DNA of 62,336 nucleotides from the NCBI GenBank assembly GCA_002748065.1, contig PDRJ01000015.1, positions 1-62,336 on the forward strand, read 5' to 3'. A model generated the notes under the pieces. It saw only the letters and a list, made by a program, of their open reading frames with translations. It did no database searches and was not told where the DNA came from. The position numbers were made by a program, and so were the translations under genes. Positions 33,123 to 45,019 of this stretch are shown here, piece by piece. Source of the stretch: Bacteroidota bacterium. GTDB lineage: Bacteria; Bacteroidota; Bacteroidia; Bacteroidales; BM520. How positions within the stretch are numbered: position 1 is the first letter of the stretch; each line of letters opens with the position of its first letter.

Positions 33123-33271
33123 TGTCTGTCCATAAAGTCAGCGTTGTGGGAGAGGCTGTCTAGAACGTTCGAATTCGAGGCTTGCGAAGGCTGAGAAATG
33201 GGAGTTTACTGAAGTAAATGACCATTTGGAAGACAAGCATAACGAAGAAGTCGGACTTTATAGACAGACTC
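33122..33271 (-). mobile_element. MITE copy 5, complete, with 6-bp target duplication
   Basis: 150 bp, GTGTCTGTCC to AGACAGACTC, bounded by TAACTA at 33116-33121 and 33272-33277. It is about 90% identical by eye to copy 4 and lies in the same orientation. It starts with the last base of the MbnP-like stop codon. Confidence 0.9.
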
Positions 33272-33277
33272 TAACTA

Positions 33278-33621
33278 ATTCCTTGTTTGTTATAGAATAT
33301 AGCTGTTTGGGGCGTTGAGACTCCAGGCAGTCGTTGAATGCTGGGCATTCCTTCAATCGTCTAATCGCTAAACGCTTTGTTGTTTAAGGAGACGTGCTGT
33401 ATTGCGTTCCTTTCTTTCCTTTGGGGGTTTTGGTCTCCCGTTATCACTTCTACAAGCAACATATACGAAATGTGCCTTTCCATCGTTCTATTCATAAACA
33501 GATAGCTGTTGAAAAAAAGTCTCTTTTTGTTCGTTGCATCTCCGGGATCATTCTTACCTTGGTCCTTGAATCAATAGATGTATTGTTTATCATTGGAATA
33601 CAAAGAATAAGTACCTCTTTT
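33278..33621. other. 344-bp gap before the large TPR gene
   Basis: No gene, RNA or repeat recognised. The frame is open upstream of the TPR gene from 33394, but the residues before 33622 are unlike a secreted protein and the signal peptide starts at 33622. A weak -7-like TACCTTGG lies at 33555-33562. Confidence 0.5.
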
Positions 33622-36600
33622 ATGAAAAAAATAGTAGTCGTTCTCCCCATCCTCTTATTGCTAATCTGTTCGGCAGGACGTTTGTCTGCGCAGCAGACGG
33701 CCACCTATGAGGATCCCGGTGCCCTTTACACAATGGCGGTGACCCTTTTTGAACAGGAGAAGTATAGCGCGGCCGAAGCCCTTTTCGATAGGGTTTTGCA
33801 TGCTAATGGTAGCCTTCCTGCCATTGTGACTAATGCGGCGTATTACAAGGCCGTGTGTGCCGCCAAATTGTTTAATGAGGATGCAGAGAGTCAGCTTCTC
33901 CATTTTGTGGAGACCCATCCCGAACAGAGCCACGCGCAAGGGGCGTGGTTGGAACTGGCCCGGGTGCAGTATCATAGGCGCTCCTACCGCAATGCGTTGA
34001 GGTCGTTTAAGAAGGTGAAGCCCTTTTCCCTTAAAGGAAAGGAACGGGCTGAATACCAATTTAAAAAGGGGTATTGCTATCTTAAAGCTAAGGACTATAA
34101 GCGTGCTAAAAGTGCCTTCTATGAGGTGAGGGATGCGGATAATCTTTACCGCGGCCCGGCCAACTATTATTACGCCCATATCAACTACGAGGAGGGAAAC
34201 TACGAAACGGCGATGAAGAGTTTTAATCGCCTTGTTGACGACGAAGACTTTGGAAAGATTGTCCCCCATTACCTGATCCGAATTCACTTTATCCAGGGGG
34301 ATTATGAGGAGGTGATTGCCATGGCCTCCCAGTTAAAACTTAAAGAGCGAGATCCCAAGTCCAGGGAACTATATCGCCTTGTGGGAGAGTCGTATTACCA
34401 TCTTGGTGACTACGAAAAGGCCTTGCCTCTGTTGGAGGAGTATGTGAAGAAACCGGATCGGAATAGTTGGTATCAGTTGGGGTATTGTTACTATCGTACC
34501 GGCGCTTATGATAAGGCGGTACCCTGCTTTGAAAGAGCCTCTTCGCCTGCAGACTCCCTCGCACAAAATGCCCTCTATCACCTGGGGGATTGCTACCTGA
34601 AAAGTGATCAAAAGAAGTTTGCCGGCACCGCTTTTAAGGCCGCTTATGCCATTGAGGGCAATCAAACCCTGCGGGAAAATGCGCTGTTTAATTATGCCAA
34701 ACTCTCTTATGACCTCTCCTACGACCCCTATAACGAAGCAATTACTGCCCTGCAAGAATACCTCGCTGACTATCCTGACTCGCGTCGAAAGGATGAAGCC
34801 TACTCCTATCTCGTGAACCTCTTTCTGGTGACCAGAAATTATGAGGAGGCCCTCTCTTCGTTGGAGCGGATTCATGACAAAAATGTGCAGATGCAGTCGG
34901 CCTATCAGCAAATCACCTATAGTCGTGGTGTGGAGCTCTTTAAAGAGGCAAAATATGAGCAGTCCATCACCTACTTTGATAAGGCCTTGACCTATCAGTC
35001 GGAGTCTGAGATCGCCTCGAAGGCTCTCTTCTGGGAGGCGGAAGCTACTTTCCGTTTGGGCCATTACCGGGAAGCCCTCCGTAAATTCCAGTCGTTTCTT
35101 GTGAGGCCAGGTACTTACCACCTTCCCCTCTATGCGAAGGCCTCTTACAATATCGCTTATTGCTACTTTAAGGAGAAGGATTACGCTTCGGCATTGTCGG
35201 CATTTCGAAAGTTTACTGCCTCCTCCCGGGTCGATGACCCTGTGCTAAAAGGGGATGCTTACATTCGTACGGGAGATTGCTATTTTGTGAAGAAGCGTTA
35301 TGAAAAGGCGATTAATTCGTATGACCAAGCCATTAAGATGGATGCCAGAGACAAAGATTATGCCCTCTATCAGAAGTCGATTTCTTTAGGAGCCATGGGG
35401 AATTTTGAAGGCAAAGCCTGGATTCTGAAGACTCTTGTAAAGCTTCCAGAGAAGTCGCCTTTGCGGGATGATGCCCTCTTTGAGTTGGCCACCACCTACG
35501 TGTTGATGAATAGGGTTGATGAGGCGTTGAATTACTTCCAACAGCTCTATACCGACTACCCCCGCTCCAGTTTTGCCATAACGGCGCTGCAGAAAACGGG
35601 ATTGATTTACTATAACCAGAATAAAAATGAAAAAGCCATCGCTGTGCTGAAAAAGGTGGTGGCTTCGTACCCCCGTACCAAGGCGGCACGGGAGGCTCTG
35701 GCAAGTCTTCGTAACATCTATGTGGATATGGGACGGGTTGATGAGTATTTTGCCTATGCCCGAAATATTGGCGATGCAGATGTGAGTAATTCCGCCCAGG
35801 ACTCCCTCTCCTATGTTGCCGTGGAAAATCGCTATATGAATGGGGATTGCCCCTTTGCCATCAAGGGATTTCGCTCCTATATTGAGCAGTATCCCCAGGG
35901 CGCTTTTGTGATTCCTGCTCACTACTATAAAGCCGATTGTGAATATCGAAGTAATAACATTGCGGAGGCGTTGGAAAGCTATGAGATTGTGGCTGAAGCC
36001 CCTCGTAACCCTTTCTCTGAGAATGCCCTGGTTAAGGCCGCCTCCATTCGCTTTGCTCGGGAAGAGTACGAGGAAGCAATCACGCACTATCGTGACTTAC
36101 TCGATGTAGCAGCGTTTCCTGAGAATATACGCTCTGCTAAAATTGGGTTGATGCGCGCTTATTTCGAAACGGCAGATTATGAAAAAGCTATTGAAGCCTC
36201 CCTAAGCCTGTTGGCAGAGAAGAAGATGGATCAACGCCTGCGTACAGAGGCCCATTTTGTGATGGCTGGCTCCTCTTTTGCCATGAACGACTATGACAAT
36301 GCCATTGCTGAGTATCGGAATGTGGTAGAGAAAGATCATGGGGATATGGGGGCGGAAGCAAAGTATTTTGTCTCTTTAATTACCTTCAAATCAGGTGCAA
36401 TAGATGACGCTGAGGCAGAGGTGTTTGAATTGATCGAGAACTTTAGCTCTAGTGACTACTGGTTCGCAAGAGGTTTTATTCTTCTGGCCGATATTTACGT
36501 GCAAAAAGAGAACCTCTTTCAGGCACGTCAAACGCTTCAAAGCATTATTGATAATTATGAGGGTGATGACTTAGTGCAGGAGGCACAGGAGAAGTTGAAA

Positions 36601-36708
36601 CTCATTGTTGAAATGGAGGAACAGGATACAGGCGTTGCCCCACAGGACTCATTAGGGCAACAATCCCCTGAGAACATGGAGAACGATACCTTAAACGAAG
36701 CATTTTAA
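33622..36708 (+). CDS. Large secreted TPR protein
   Basis: 1028 residues. The signal peptide MKKIVVVLPILLLLICSAG ends near LSAQQ. The rest is a solenoid of about 25 tetratricopeptide-like repeats of 33-36 residues, with recurrent patterns such as YKRAKSAFYEV, YEKALPLLEEYV, YEEALSSLERI, YEQSITYFDKAL and YDNAIAEYRNVV. The C-terminus is acidic. It is probably a periplasmic or outer-membrane-associated scaffold. It lies directly upstream (21 nt) of an outer-membrane barrel, as often seen in Bacteroidota, suggesting that the two form a complex. The role is unknown. The start at 33622 was chosen because it begins a clear signal peptide. Confidence 0.8.
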   Translation: MKKIVVVLPILLLLICSAGRLSAQQTATYEDPGALYTMAVTLFEQEKYSAAEALFDRVLHANGSLPAIVTNAAYYKAVCAAKLFNEDAESQLLHFVETHPEQSHAQGAWLELARVQYHRRSYRNALRSFKKVKPFSLKGKERAEYQFKKGYCYLKAKDYKRAKSAFYEVRDADNLYRGPANYYYAHINYEEGNYETAMKSFNRLVDDEDFGKIVPHYLIRIHFIQGDYEEVIAMASQLKLKERDPKSRELYRLVGESYYHLGDYEKALPLLEEYVKKPDRNSWYQLGYCYYRTGAYDKAVPCFERASSPADSLAQNALYHLGDCYLKSDQKKFAGTAFKAAYAIEGNQTLRENALFNYAKLSYDLSYDPYNEAITALQEYLADYPDSRRKDEAYSYLVNLFLVTRNYEEALSSLERIHDKNVQMQSAYQQITYSRGVELFKEAKYEQSITYFDKALTYQSESEIASKALFWEAEATFRLGHYREALRKFQSFLVRPGTYHLPLYAKASYNIAYCYFKEKDYASALSAFRKFTASSRVDDPVLKGDAYIRTGDCYFVKKRYEKAINSYDQAIKMDARDKDYALYQKSISLGAMGNFEGKAWILKTLVKLPEKSPLRDDALFELATTYVLMNRVDEALNYFQQLYTDYPRSSFAITALQKTGLIYYNQNKNEKAIAVLKKVVASYPRTKAAREALASLRNIYVDMGRVDEYFAYARNIGDADVSNSAQDSLSYVAVENRYMNGDCPFAIKGFRSYIEQYPQGAFVIPAHYYKADCEYRSNNIAEALESYEIVAEAPRNPFSENALVKAASIRFAREEYEEAITHYRDLLDVAAFPENIRSAKIGLMRAYFETADYEKAIEASLSLLAEKKMDQRLRTEAHFVMAGSSFAMNDYDNAIAEYRNVVEKDHGDMGAEAKYFVSLITFKSGAIDDAEAEVFELIENFSSSDYWFARGFILLADIYVQKENLFQARQTLQSIIDNYEGDDLVQEAQEKLKLIVEMEEQDTGVAPQDSLGQQSPENMENDTLNEAF

Positions 36709-36729
36709 TCCTTAGAAAAATTGAAACGA

Positions 36730-38445
36730 ATGACAACGATACTATTGGGAAGAAAACGAAGAAATGAGGTGTGTCTGCTGCTTATTGTGCTGCTCTCCTT
36801 GCCTTTTGCGGTAGAGGCGCAGACTCCTGATCCCTACTCCGAAGAGGTGACCATCATTGCCCCTTATCAGCCCTCTGTAGAGGATGCCAATAAAATAAGT
36901 TTTGAACCGCATTTTGAGACGCCTCACATAGAGAAACCCTCCTTAACCTACGATGTCCACGCCTCAAGGATTCCCACCTCTTACATGCCCGGTTCGTTGA
37001 AGCCGGCTTCTATAACGGGAGAGCCGCTCTCCAAGCTCTATCGAAACCTTATCAAAGGGGGGGTGGGTAATTATTGGACCTCCCATTTTGAGCTTTATAG
37101 TGGTTCATTGCGCCATAAGAAGAATCGGTTTTCCGTGGGGCTGAAACATCACTTTTCCAAAGGGCTTGTGAAGGATTATGGGCCTTCGCAGTATAGTTAT
37201 AATAACCTGGATGTGAAGAATACACGTACTTTTAAGGCGCATACTTTGACCCTTTTTGCCCACTACAACCGGGAGGTTCATCACAATTATGGATACCTTG
37301 AAAAGGACTATGCTTCCTCTTTCGAAATGGATTCGTTGCGGCAACGTTTTCAGCTTCTCAATACCGGAATGCTTTTTAAAAGTCACTATTCGCATAAGCG
37401 TAAGCTGGCTTACTACACGGGGTTGAACTACAGGTTGTGGAACAGTCGCTTTGCTCTTACAGAGCATCATCTGTTTCTAAAAACAGGGTTTAGTTATACT
37501 TCCCATTTCTTTGATCTGCTTGATAAAGAAGTCTTTGGGGTGGATCTGAGAGCAGCCTCGTTTAACGAAGTTTATGGGAAAGTGAACCACCAGGGGCTTA
37601 TCAGTGCTTATCCCTATTTTACGCTGGGCATGAAGGAGTATGAGCTGAAGGTGGGGGTTGGGTTGCATCAGCTGATTGCAAGCCGGAACTGCTTTTATGT
37701 TTCTCCAGAGTTCGAGCTTCAGGTTCAGGTAATCCCTGATGCCATGAAATTGTATGCCGGCGTTACCGGGGGCGTGGAGAAAAATACGTTGGCTATGCTC
37801 TCTGCCAGAAATCCCTACATCTCACCGGAATTGAGACCCTCCTTCTCCACGTTACCCTACAAGGCTTTTGGCGGGGTGAAGGGGAAAATTGGACGCCATA
37901 TGGACCTGCTGTTGGGCCTTGATGCCGGAGCGATGGACCATAAACCCTTCTTTGTAAATGTTCCTTGGCAGTTTGATACTGTTGTGATTAGAGATGATGC
38001 CTTTGAGGTGGTTTATGATGATGTGACTTGGTTCCATGTACACGGTTCATTGTCCTATCACCTGGGAGCGGTATTTGAGGGGCGTCTTTTTGGCGACTAT
38101 TATGTCTATACGTTGACCCGGCTCGAAGAGCCCTTTCATACTCCGGAGATCCGTGCCGGTTTGGAGTTGAAGTATACGTTTAGGGAGAAAATTGCAGGGA
38201 ACCTTTCGCTGCTTTACAGTGGAAAACAGTATACCGCTACGCTGAATCCTCAGACTTACTCTCTCCTTTCAAGCCGTGAGATCGATCCCTATGTGGATGT
38301 GAGTATGGGCGTGAAGTATCATATCACTAAGCCTCTTTCACTGTTTCTGAATGTGAATAACATTTTGAATAATCACTATGAGGTTTACCATGGCTTTCCC
38401 GTGCAAGGGATAAACTTTCTCTTAGGGGCAAGTTTTGCCTTTTAG
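36730..38445 (+). CDS. Outer-membrane beta-barrel protein paired with the TPR protein
   Basis: 571 residues from ATG 36730; a TTG at 36721 could add three residues. Signal peptide ending near VEAQ, followed by a short proline-rich plug-like part (PYSEEVTIIAPYQPSVED, about 35-52), then a barrel with many aromatic-ended strands and a terminal phenylalanine (FLLGASFAF). The late segment FLNVNNILNNHYEVYHGFP is the form seen at the end of TonB-dependent receptors, but no full plug or TonB box was found. It follows the TPR gene by 21 nt. Function is unknown; a small receptor-like or assembly porin is possible. Confidence 0.72.
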   Translation: MTTILLGRKRRNEVCLLLIVLLSLPFAVEAQTPDPYSEEVTIIAPYQPSVEDANKISFEPHFETPHIEKPSLTYDVHASRIPTSYMPGSLKPASITGEPLSKLYRNLIKGGVGNYWTSHFELYSGSLRHKKNRFSVGLKHHFSKGLVKDYGPSQYSYNNLDVKNTRTFKAHTLTLFAHYNREVHHNYGYLEKDYASSFEMDSLRQRFQLLNTGMLFKSHYSHKRKLAYYTGLNYRLWNSRFALTEHHLFLKTGFSYTSHFFDLLDKEVFGVDLRAASFNEVYGKVNHQGLISAYPYFTLGMKEYELKVGVGLHQLIASRNCFYVSPEFELQVQVIPDAMKLYAGVTGGVEKNTLAMLSARNPYISPELRPSFSTLPYKAFGGVKGKIGRHMDLLLGLDAGAMDHKPFFVNVPWQFDTVVIRDDAFEVVYDDVTWFHVHGSLSYHLGAVFEGRLFGDYYVYTLTRLEEPFHTPEIRAGLELKYTFREKIAGNLSLLYSGKQYTATLNPQTYSLLSSREIDPYVDVSMGVKYHITKPLSLFLNVNNILNNHYEVYHGFPVQGINFLLGASFAF

Positions 38446-38473
38446 AGCTCCTCTTGGGAGGGTGAAATAGGGG

Positions 38474-40506
<2,033 letters not shown>

Positions 40507-40513
40507 AACACCC

Positions 40514-42193
40514 CTAGAGCATGGCCTCTTTGTGCTTTCCGCTTAGGAAGTCTTGAATCATTTGAAACCGCCTGATCTTTCCGCTGGAGGTCTTGTGGAT
40601 CTGGTTAGAGCGTACAAAAACGAAGTGATGGATTGTGATCCCTAGCTTGTTTTTGAAAAACTCTGCTATCTCATGGCGTTTAGCTCTCGTCTTCGGGTTG
40701 TCACTTCCCGCCATGAAAGCGATGATGTGGTCATGTCCCTCCTCCGGGGCATGGTAGCCCCCGATGATGAACTTCCCGTAAGTGAGGGCGCAAGCCTGAA
40801 TGGCCTTATATTCCAAATCATGGGCATAGAAGTTCTTGCCATTAATGAAGATAATGTCCTTGTATCTTCCCGTAATGTGGAGTGCGTTATTGATGATAAA
40901 GCCTTGATCTCCACTGTGTAACCACTCCTGTTTCTCTTGTAGGGGATGGTTTCTGTCCCGGAAGTATCCTTTGAAGATGTGATCCCCCTTGATCCATACT
41001 TCACCGATTCGTCCCTCGGGTAGTGGTACTCCTTTGCCATCCCGGATGGAGAGTTGAACCCCTTTCAGGGGATATCCCACATTGACAATACGTTGGCTTA
41101 TGGCATGGGAACCTTTTGCCTCTATGGCCACCTCCCTCTTTACCAACTCCTCCTGAAGAAAAGAGGTGATGACAGGCTTTTCGTCCATGGGGTTAAAGCT
41201 CACAGCAAGGGTGGCTTCCGCCATTCCATATACCGGCATCATTGCTTCGGGGCGTAGCCCGTAGGGAGCTAAGTTTTGCATAAACTCCTCCATGATCTGG
41301 GCGGAGATGGGTTCGGCTCCGTTGAGGATGGCTCGCAGGGAAGAGAGGTCCAAATCCCCCGGACTTTTTCGCAATAGATGACGGTTGATTAACGCCTGTC
41401 CGAAGTTGGGACACCCCGTGATCTGTACACGTTTGGATGACAAGGTGCGTAGCCATAGGAAGGGATCTTTGATGAAATTATCGGTGGATAGATGAAGCTG
41501 GTGGAGGGGAATGTACACCGGAGTGATATGGTATCCTACCAGCCCCATATCATGGTACAGGGGCATCCAGTTGAGTGATACGGTGCGATGAGTTAACCGC
41601 AAGGCTTCGCTGATGGCATCTACGTTGCTTAACAGGTTCTGGTGCGAGAGCATCACCCCCTTGGGATGGCCTGTACTTCCCGAAGAGAACTGAAGATATG
41701 CGGTATCGGTAGGTGAAGAATCACAATATTTTTTGCAACATTCTGTCTCTATCTCATAATCGATGATGATATGCGTCCTGGCAATCTGTTCCGGAGCATT
41801 TCTCCTCGCCTCTTCCGATAGGACTACATGGGGCTTCCCCAACAGTTCATAAACACGCAGAAGCTTTTCTGCTGCAGGATTGTCTCTGTTAAAAGAGACG
41901 GGTGGTTGTAGAATGGTCGGGATTATTCCTCCGAGGATGGCTCCCCAGAAGTGGTGTATGGTGTGTTGGTTGTCGTCGGTGGCAATCACGAGGTAATCGC
42001 CTCTCTTCAAGCCCCGTTTCTCGTAGGTGTGTAGAACCCTTCCCGCATGGAACAGCAGTTCGCGAAACGACTCCTCCACAATCTCGCCTCCGCTTTTCAC
42101 GAAGCCCATGGTTAAAGAGGGATGCTTCTCTGCCGCCTCAATCACCACCTGTTGGAGGTTATGGCAGGGGCTATCTCGGTATATCTTATCCAT
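40514..42193 (-). CDS. Fatty acyl-AMP ligase (FAAL-type adenylating enzyme)
   Basis: 559 residues. The P-loop is FSSGSTGHPKG (169-179). WMPLYHDMGLVG (209-220), PVYGMAEATLAVSF and TGRYKDIIFINGKNFYAHDLE place it in the FAAL branch (DIP2/FadD32-like), which activates fatty acids as acyl-AMP and passes them to an acyl carrier protein and not to CoA. No carrier protein or polyketide synthase gene is in the window. Its ATG overlaps the stop of the TMTC-like gene in the string TAATG, so the two are translationally coupled. This pairing hints at lipid or lipoglycan modification of surface molecules. Confidence 0.88.
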   Translation of the reverse strand: MDKIYRDSPCHNLQQVVIEAAEKHPSLTMGFVKSGGEIVEESFRELLFHAGRVLHTYEKRGLKRGDYLVIATDDNQHTIHHFWGAILGGIIPTILQPPVSFNRDNPAAEKLLRVYELLGKPHVVLSEEARRNAPEQIARTHIIIDYEIETECCKKYCDSSPTDTAYLQFSSGSTGHPKGVMLSHQNLLSNVDAISEALRLTHRTVSLNWMPLYHDMGLVGYHITPVYIPLHQLHLSTDNFIKDPFLWLRTLSSKRVQITGCPNFGQALINRHLLRKSPGDLDLSSLRAILNGAEPISAQIMEEFMQNLAPYGLRPEAMMPVYGMAEATLAVSFNPMDEKPVITSFLQEELVKREVAIEAKGSHAISQRIVNVGYPLKGVQLSIRDGKGVPLPEGRIGEVWIKGDHIFKGYFRDRNHPLQEKQEWLHSGDQGFIINNALHITGRYKDIIFINGKNFYAHDLEYKAIQACALTYGKFIIGGYHAPEEGHDHIIAFMAGSDNPKTRAKRHEIAEFFKNKLGITIHHFVFVRSNQIHKTSSGKIRRFQMIQDFLSGKHKEAML

Positions 42194-44157
42194 TACTTGA
42201 GATTTGTTTTTTCCGAATAGCGGTAGTACTGGATCGATTTATCCTGATCGCCATACTGTTTGTACAGGTAACTAAGGTTGATAAGCAGTTGTTTGTGGGG
42301 GAAGGTCTCTACGCTCTTTTCCCAGAAACGCATGGCCGACAACGTATCGGAGGAGTAGATGTAGTAATTGCCGATGTTGGTATAGGGTACAAGATTGTCC
42401 GGATGGGCGTTGATGATCTCTTTATTAAGCGCGATGGCCTTCTCCAACGCTCCCTGTTGGAAGTAGAGCTCTCCCAGTGCGCTTTTCACCTCCCAGTAGT
42501 CGGGATTGATTTCAAGAGCCTTTTTATAGGCTCTTTCCGCTTCCTGATAACGCGCTGTTTTTGTGTAGGAGAAACCCAGGTTAAACCAGGCCTCCGGCTT
42601 CTCCTGATCCACCGCTATCGCCTTTTCCAACCAGGGAATGGCCTCTTCGTATTGGTTTATATTGTGCGCATAAAATCCGCCAAAATTGTTCAACGCTTCG
42701 TAATTCTTTGGGTAGAGCTCCAATGCCCGGTGGTAATGTCGTTTTATCTTCTCAATGAACTCTTCATTCTTTCGTAAATCAACCCCCAGTTGGTTGTTGT
42801 AATAGAACCGCCATGTGAGTGCTTGTGCATAGAGCATGTTTGCTTTTACAGAGTTGCTTAGGTGGGGGATATCTGCCTCATAGAGTGAAAGATAGGTTCT
42901 CCAGTCCTGATTTCTTCTAAAGGTTTTAATAGCGTAAGGCAGCAAAATGATCCCGGCCATAAGAAGAAGGAGGTTCCGCTGTTTTCGGGGAACCGATACC
43001 GTGGTGTGCGCCATCTTTAATGCCGTAAAGAACAGGGAAACAAGAATAAGGATAAAGCCCAGAAGAGCAAGAATGGCAAAACGGTCAGCGATGATGCCCG
43101 GTGCTGCAAAGAAAAAGTTGGAGTAGGCCACAATTCCCAGCAGGTAAATCCATACTCCTAAGCTGATGGGAGTGCGTTTTTTGATCCCTTTTATGGCTAT
43201 AAAGAGCAGTGCCAAGTGGATAAGGATGGAGGCTATCGCCGGAAAGGAGAGCAACTCATGGAGCGAGAGTTGGTCGTAGCCGTAGTAGAAGGAGAGGGGA
43301 TGGGGAAAGAGAATAAGCCTTAGGTAATAGAGTAGGATGTATGCAGAAGTTCCGGTTCGTAACGAGAATCCATGCTCAAAGAATAGTGGATTTTCATAAT
43401 ATTGAAAGGTGCGTATCTCCCCGGTGAATAGTGCTTTGTATAGTATATAGGCTGTGATGAGTAACGAGGAGAAGAGTAGCGCGACATGCAGAAGTTCCTT
43501 GCGTTTGGCTCCGGCATAGTACATCCCCAGGGGAATGATTGCCAGAAAGGGAACCGCTGTGTTTTTGGATAGCAGTGCTAACACGAAAAAGAGCCCGGCA
43601 TAGAGGAGGGCCCCTATCCGCTTCTCCTGGGCATACCGCAAGCTTTGCAGGAAGGCCAGAAAAGCAAAAAATAACATGAAAATCTCATCCCGGTTTTTCA
43701 AACTTGCTACAATCTCAGTGTGAAGGGGATGGGCGCTGTATAATAGTACAATCAGAAGGATAAAGAACCGGTTTCCCTCCGGAAAGAGCCGTCTTAACAG
43801 GCGGAAAAGTACCATCATAGTGAGGGCAAACCACAGCACACTCATGAGGTGGTTGAGGCCGGGATGCTCACCCCAAAGTGCGTACTCAATGGCATAGGCG
43901 ATCTTTACGATGGGACGGTAGCCGTACTGCAAGCCCTCCTCCTCCGCATAGGGTGAGGTGATAATCTCCGGAATGCCTCGAAGCCCCTTCTGAACCTGTT
44001 CGTGGTGCTCAATTACCAAATGATCATCCAGCGAGTATTTGTTGTATGCCGTATTCCAATACAGAACAAAGGGGAAGAGAAATACGACCAACCAAAAATT
44101 CCGTTCATGGGAAAACAGGGATTCTATCCTGCTCAACGTGCTTGTTCTCTTTTTCAT
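42193..44157 (-). CDS. TMTC-like GT-C membrane protein with TPR tail
   Basis: 654 residues from ATG 44157; the reading frame is open up to 44253 but the -7 box lies at 44165-44172. About ten to twelve membrane helices fill residues 18-430. The first extracytoplasmic loop has YSLDDHLVI, an acidic motif like that of PMT-type glycosyltransferases, and further loops have GYRPIVKIAY and SAHPLHTEIVASLKNRDE as in TMTC O-mannosyltransferases. Five TPR repeats follow (about 470-640: YPKNYEALNNFGGFY, QEKPEAWFNLGFSY, INPDYWEVKSALGELY). A protein glycosylation role is likely for this family but not shown here. Confidence 0.78.
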   Translation of the reverse strand: MKKRTSTLSRIESLFSHERNFWLVVFLFPFVLYWNTAYNKYSLDDHLVIEHHEQVQKGLRGIPEIITSPYAEEEGLQYGYRPIVKIAYAIEYALWGEHPGLNHLMSVLWFALTMMVLFRLLRRLFPEGNRFFILLIVLLYSAHPLHTEIVASLKNRDEIFMLFFAFLAFLQSLRYAQEKRIGALLYAGLFFVLALLSKNTAVPFLAIIPLGMYYAGAKRKELLHVALLFSSLLITAYILYKALFTGEIRTFQYYENPLFFEHGFSLRTGTSAYILLYYLRLILFPHPLSFYYGYDQLSLHELLSFPAIASILIHLALLFIAIKGIKKRTPISLGVWIYLLGIVAYSNFFFAAPGIIADRFAILALLGFILILVSLFFTALKMAHTTVSVPRKQRNLLLLMAGIILLPYAIKTFRRNQDWRTYLSLYEADIPHLSNSVKANMLYAQALTWRFYYNNQLGVDLRKNEEFIEKIKRHYHRALELYPKNYEALNNFGGFYAHNINQYEEAIPWLEKAIAVDQEKPEAWFNLGFSYTKTARYQEAERAYKKALEINPDYWEVKSALGELYFQQGALEKAIALNKEIINAHPDNLVPYTNIGNYYIYSSDTLSAMRFWEKSVETFPHKQLLINLSYLYKQYGDQDKSIQYYRYSEKTNLK

Positions 44158-44164
44158 AGAACCG

Positions 44165-44172
44165 CAAAGGTA
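44165..44172 (-). promoter_or_regulatory. -7 box of the TMTC-like gene
   Basis: TACCTTTG on the minus strand, ending 7 nt before the ATG at 44157; a leaderless or very short-leader mRNA is likely. Confidence 0.5.
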
Positions 44173-44265
44173 ACAAATGAACCGGATTGTTTCTCTTTTC
44201 GCCCGTGCGGAATGGTAAATTTTCGGAGGCATGGCAAATGCAGGTTGCCGCAATGTGAAGCACTG

Positions 44266-45018
44266 CTATCGTTGCACATGAAGGGTCAACAGGATGAACT
44301 CCTCCACAGAGAGTTGCTCTGCTCGCTTTTGAAGGAGTCCTTCAACCTCTTTCGTGAGCACCATATGCAAACCTTTTAGGGCGTTGCGGAGGGTCTTTCT
44401 CCGTTGGTTGAATGCCGTTTTTACCACAGTAAAAAAGAGCGCCTCATCACAGGGAAGGGTGAACTCTTCCTTGCGCAACATGCTTATGACGCCCGATTTT
44501 ACGGCAGGAGGGGGCGTAAAAACCTGTTCAGAGACGGTAAACAGGTAGGTGATATCGTAAAAGGCCTGACAGAGTACGCTGAGGATGCCGTACTGCTTGG
44601 ATCCCGGCTTCTCCGCAATGCGCAGGGCCACCTCTTTCTGGAACATTCCCGCTATTTCGGGGATGCAGTGGCGATACTCCAACACTCGGAAAAGAATTTG
44701 GCTCGAAATGTTGTAGGGGAAATTGCCGATGATCCGGAAATCCCCTTCAAAGTGTTCTTTGGGATTCCAACGTAGAAAATCTGCTGCGATCACCTCCAAT
44801 TGGGGATAGGTCTCATGGAGGTAAGCTACCGACTCCTGATCCACTTCAATGGTGGTTAAAGGGAAGCTCTTTCCCATTAGAAAGGAGGTTAATACACCAG
44901 TTCCCGGGCCGATCTCCAACACCGGAATGGGGTTGTCACTCAGACTGTTCGCGATTTTCCGGGCGATGTTACGGTCGTGCAGAAAATGTTGGCCGAGATG
45001 TTTCTTGGGGCGTACCAT
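44266..45018 (-). CDS. rsmA: 16S rRNA dimethyladenosine transferase
   Basis: 250 residues. [10 protein letters not shown] (6-15) is the RsmA/KsgA signature, [12 protein letters not shown] (33-44) binds SAM, and [10 protein letters not shown] (97-106) is the NxPY-type catalytic motif. It dimethylates two adjacent adenosines in helix 45 of 16S rRNA during small-subunit assembly. A longer frame to 45108 exists but overlaps the upstream TPR gene; the ATG at 45018 begins 1 nt after that gene's stop. It is the last gene of the serS-TPR-rsmA unit. Confidence 0.94.
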   Translation of the reverse strand: MVRPKKHLGQHFLHDRNIARKIANSLSDNPIPVLEIGPGTGVLTSFLMGKSFPLTTIEVDQESVAYLHETYPQLEVIAADFLRWNPKEHFEGDFRIIGNFPYNISSQILFRVLEYRHCIPEIAGMFQKEVALRIAEKPGSKQYGILSVLCQAFYDITYLFTVSEQVFTPPPAVKSGVISMLRKEEFTLPCDEALFFTVVKTAFNQRRKTLRNALKGLHMVLTKEVEGLLQKRAEQLSVEEFILLTLHVQR

Positions 45019-45019
45019 C

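Noticed and set aside
33394..33621. Upstream extension of the large TPR gene
   Set aside because: The signal peptide starts at 33622; the preceding residues are unlike a secreted N-terminus.
42202..42777. Long plus-strand ORF opposite the TMTC-like gene
   Set aside because: It is antisense to the TPR region of a well-supported gene and has no recognisable motif.
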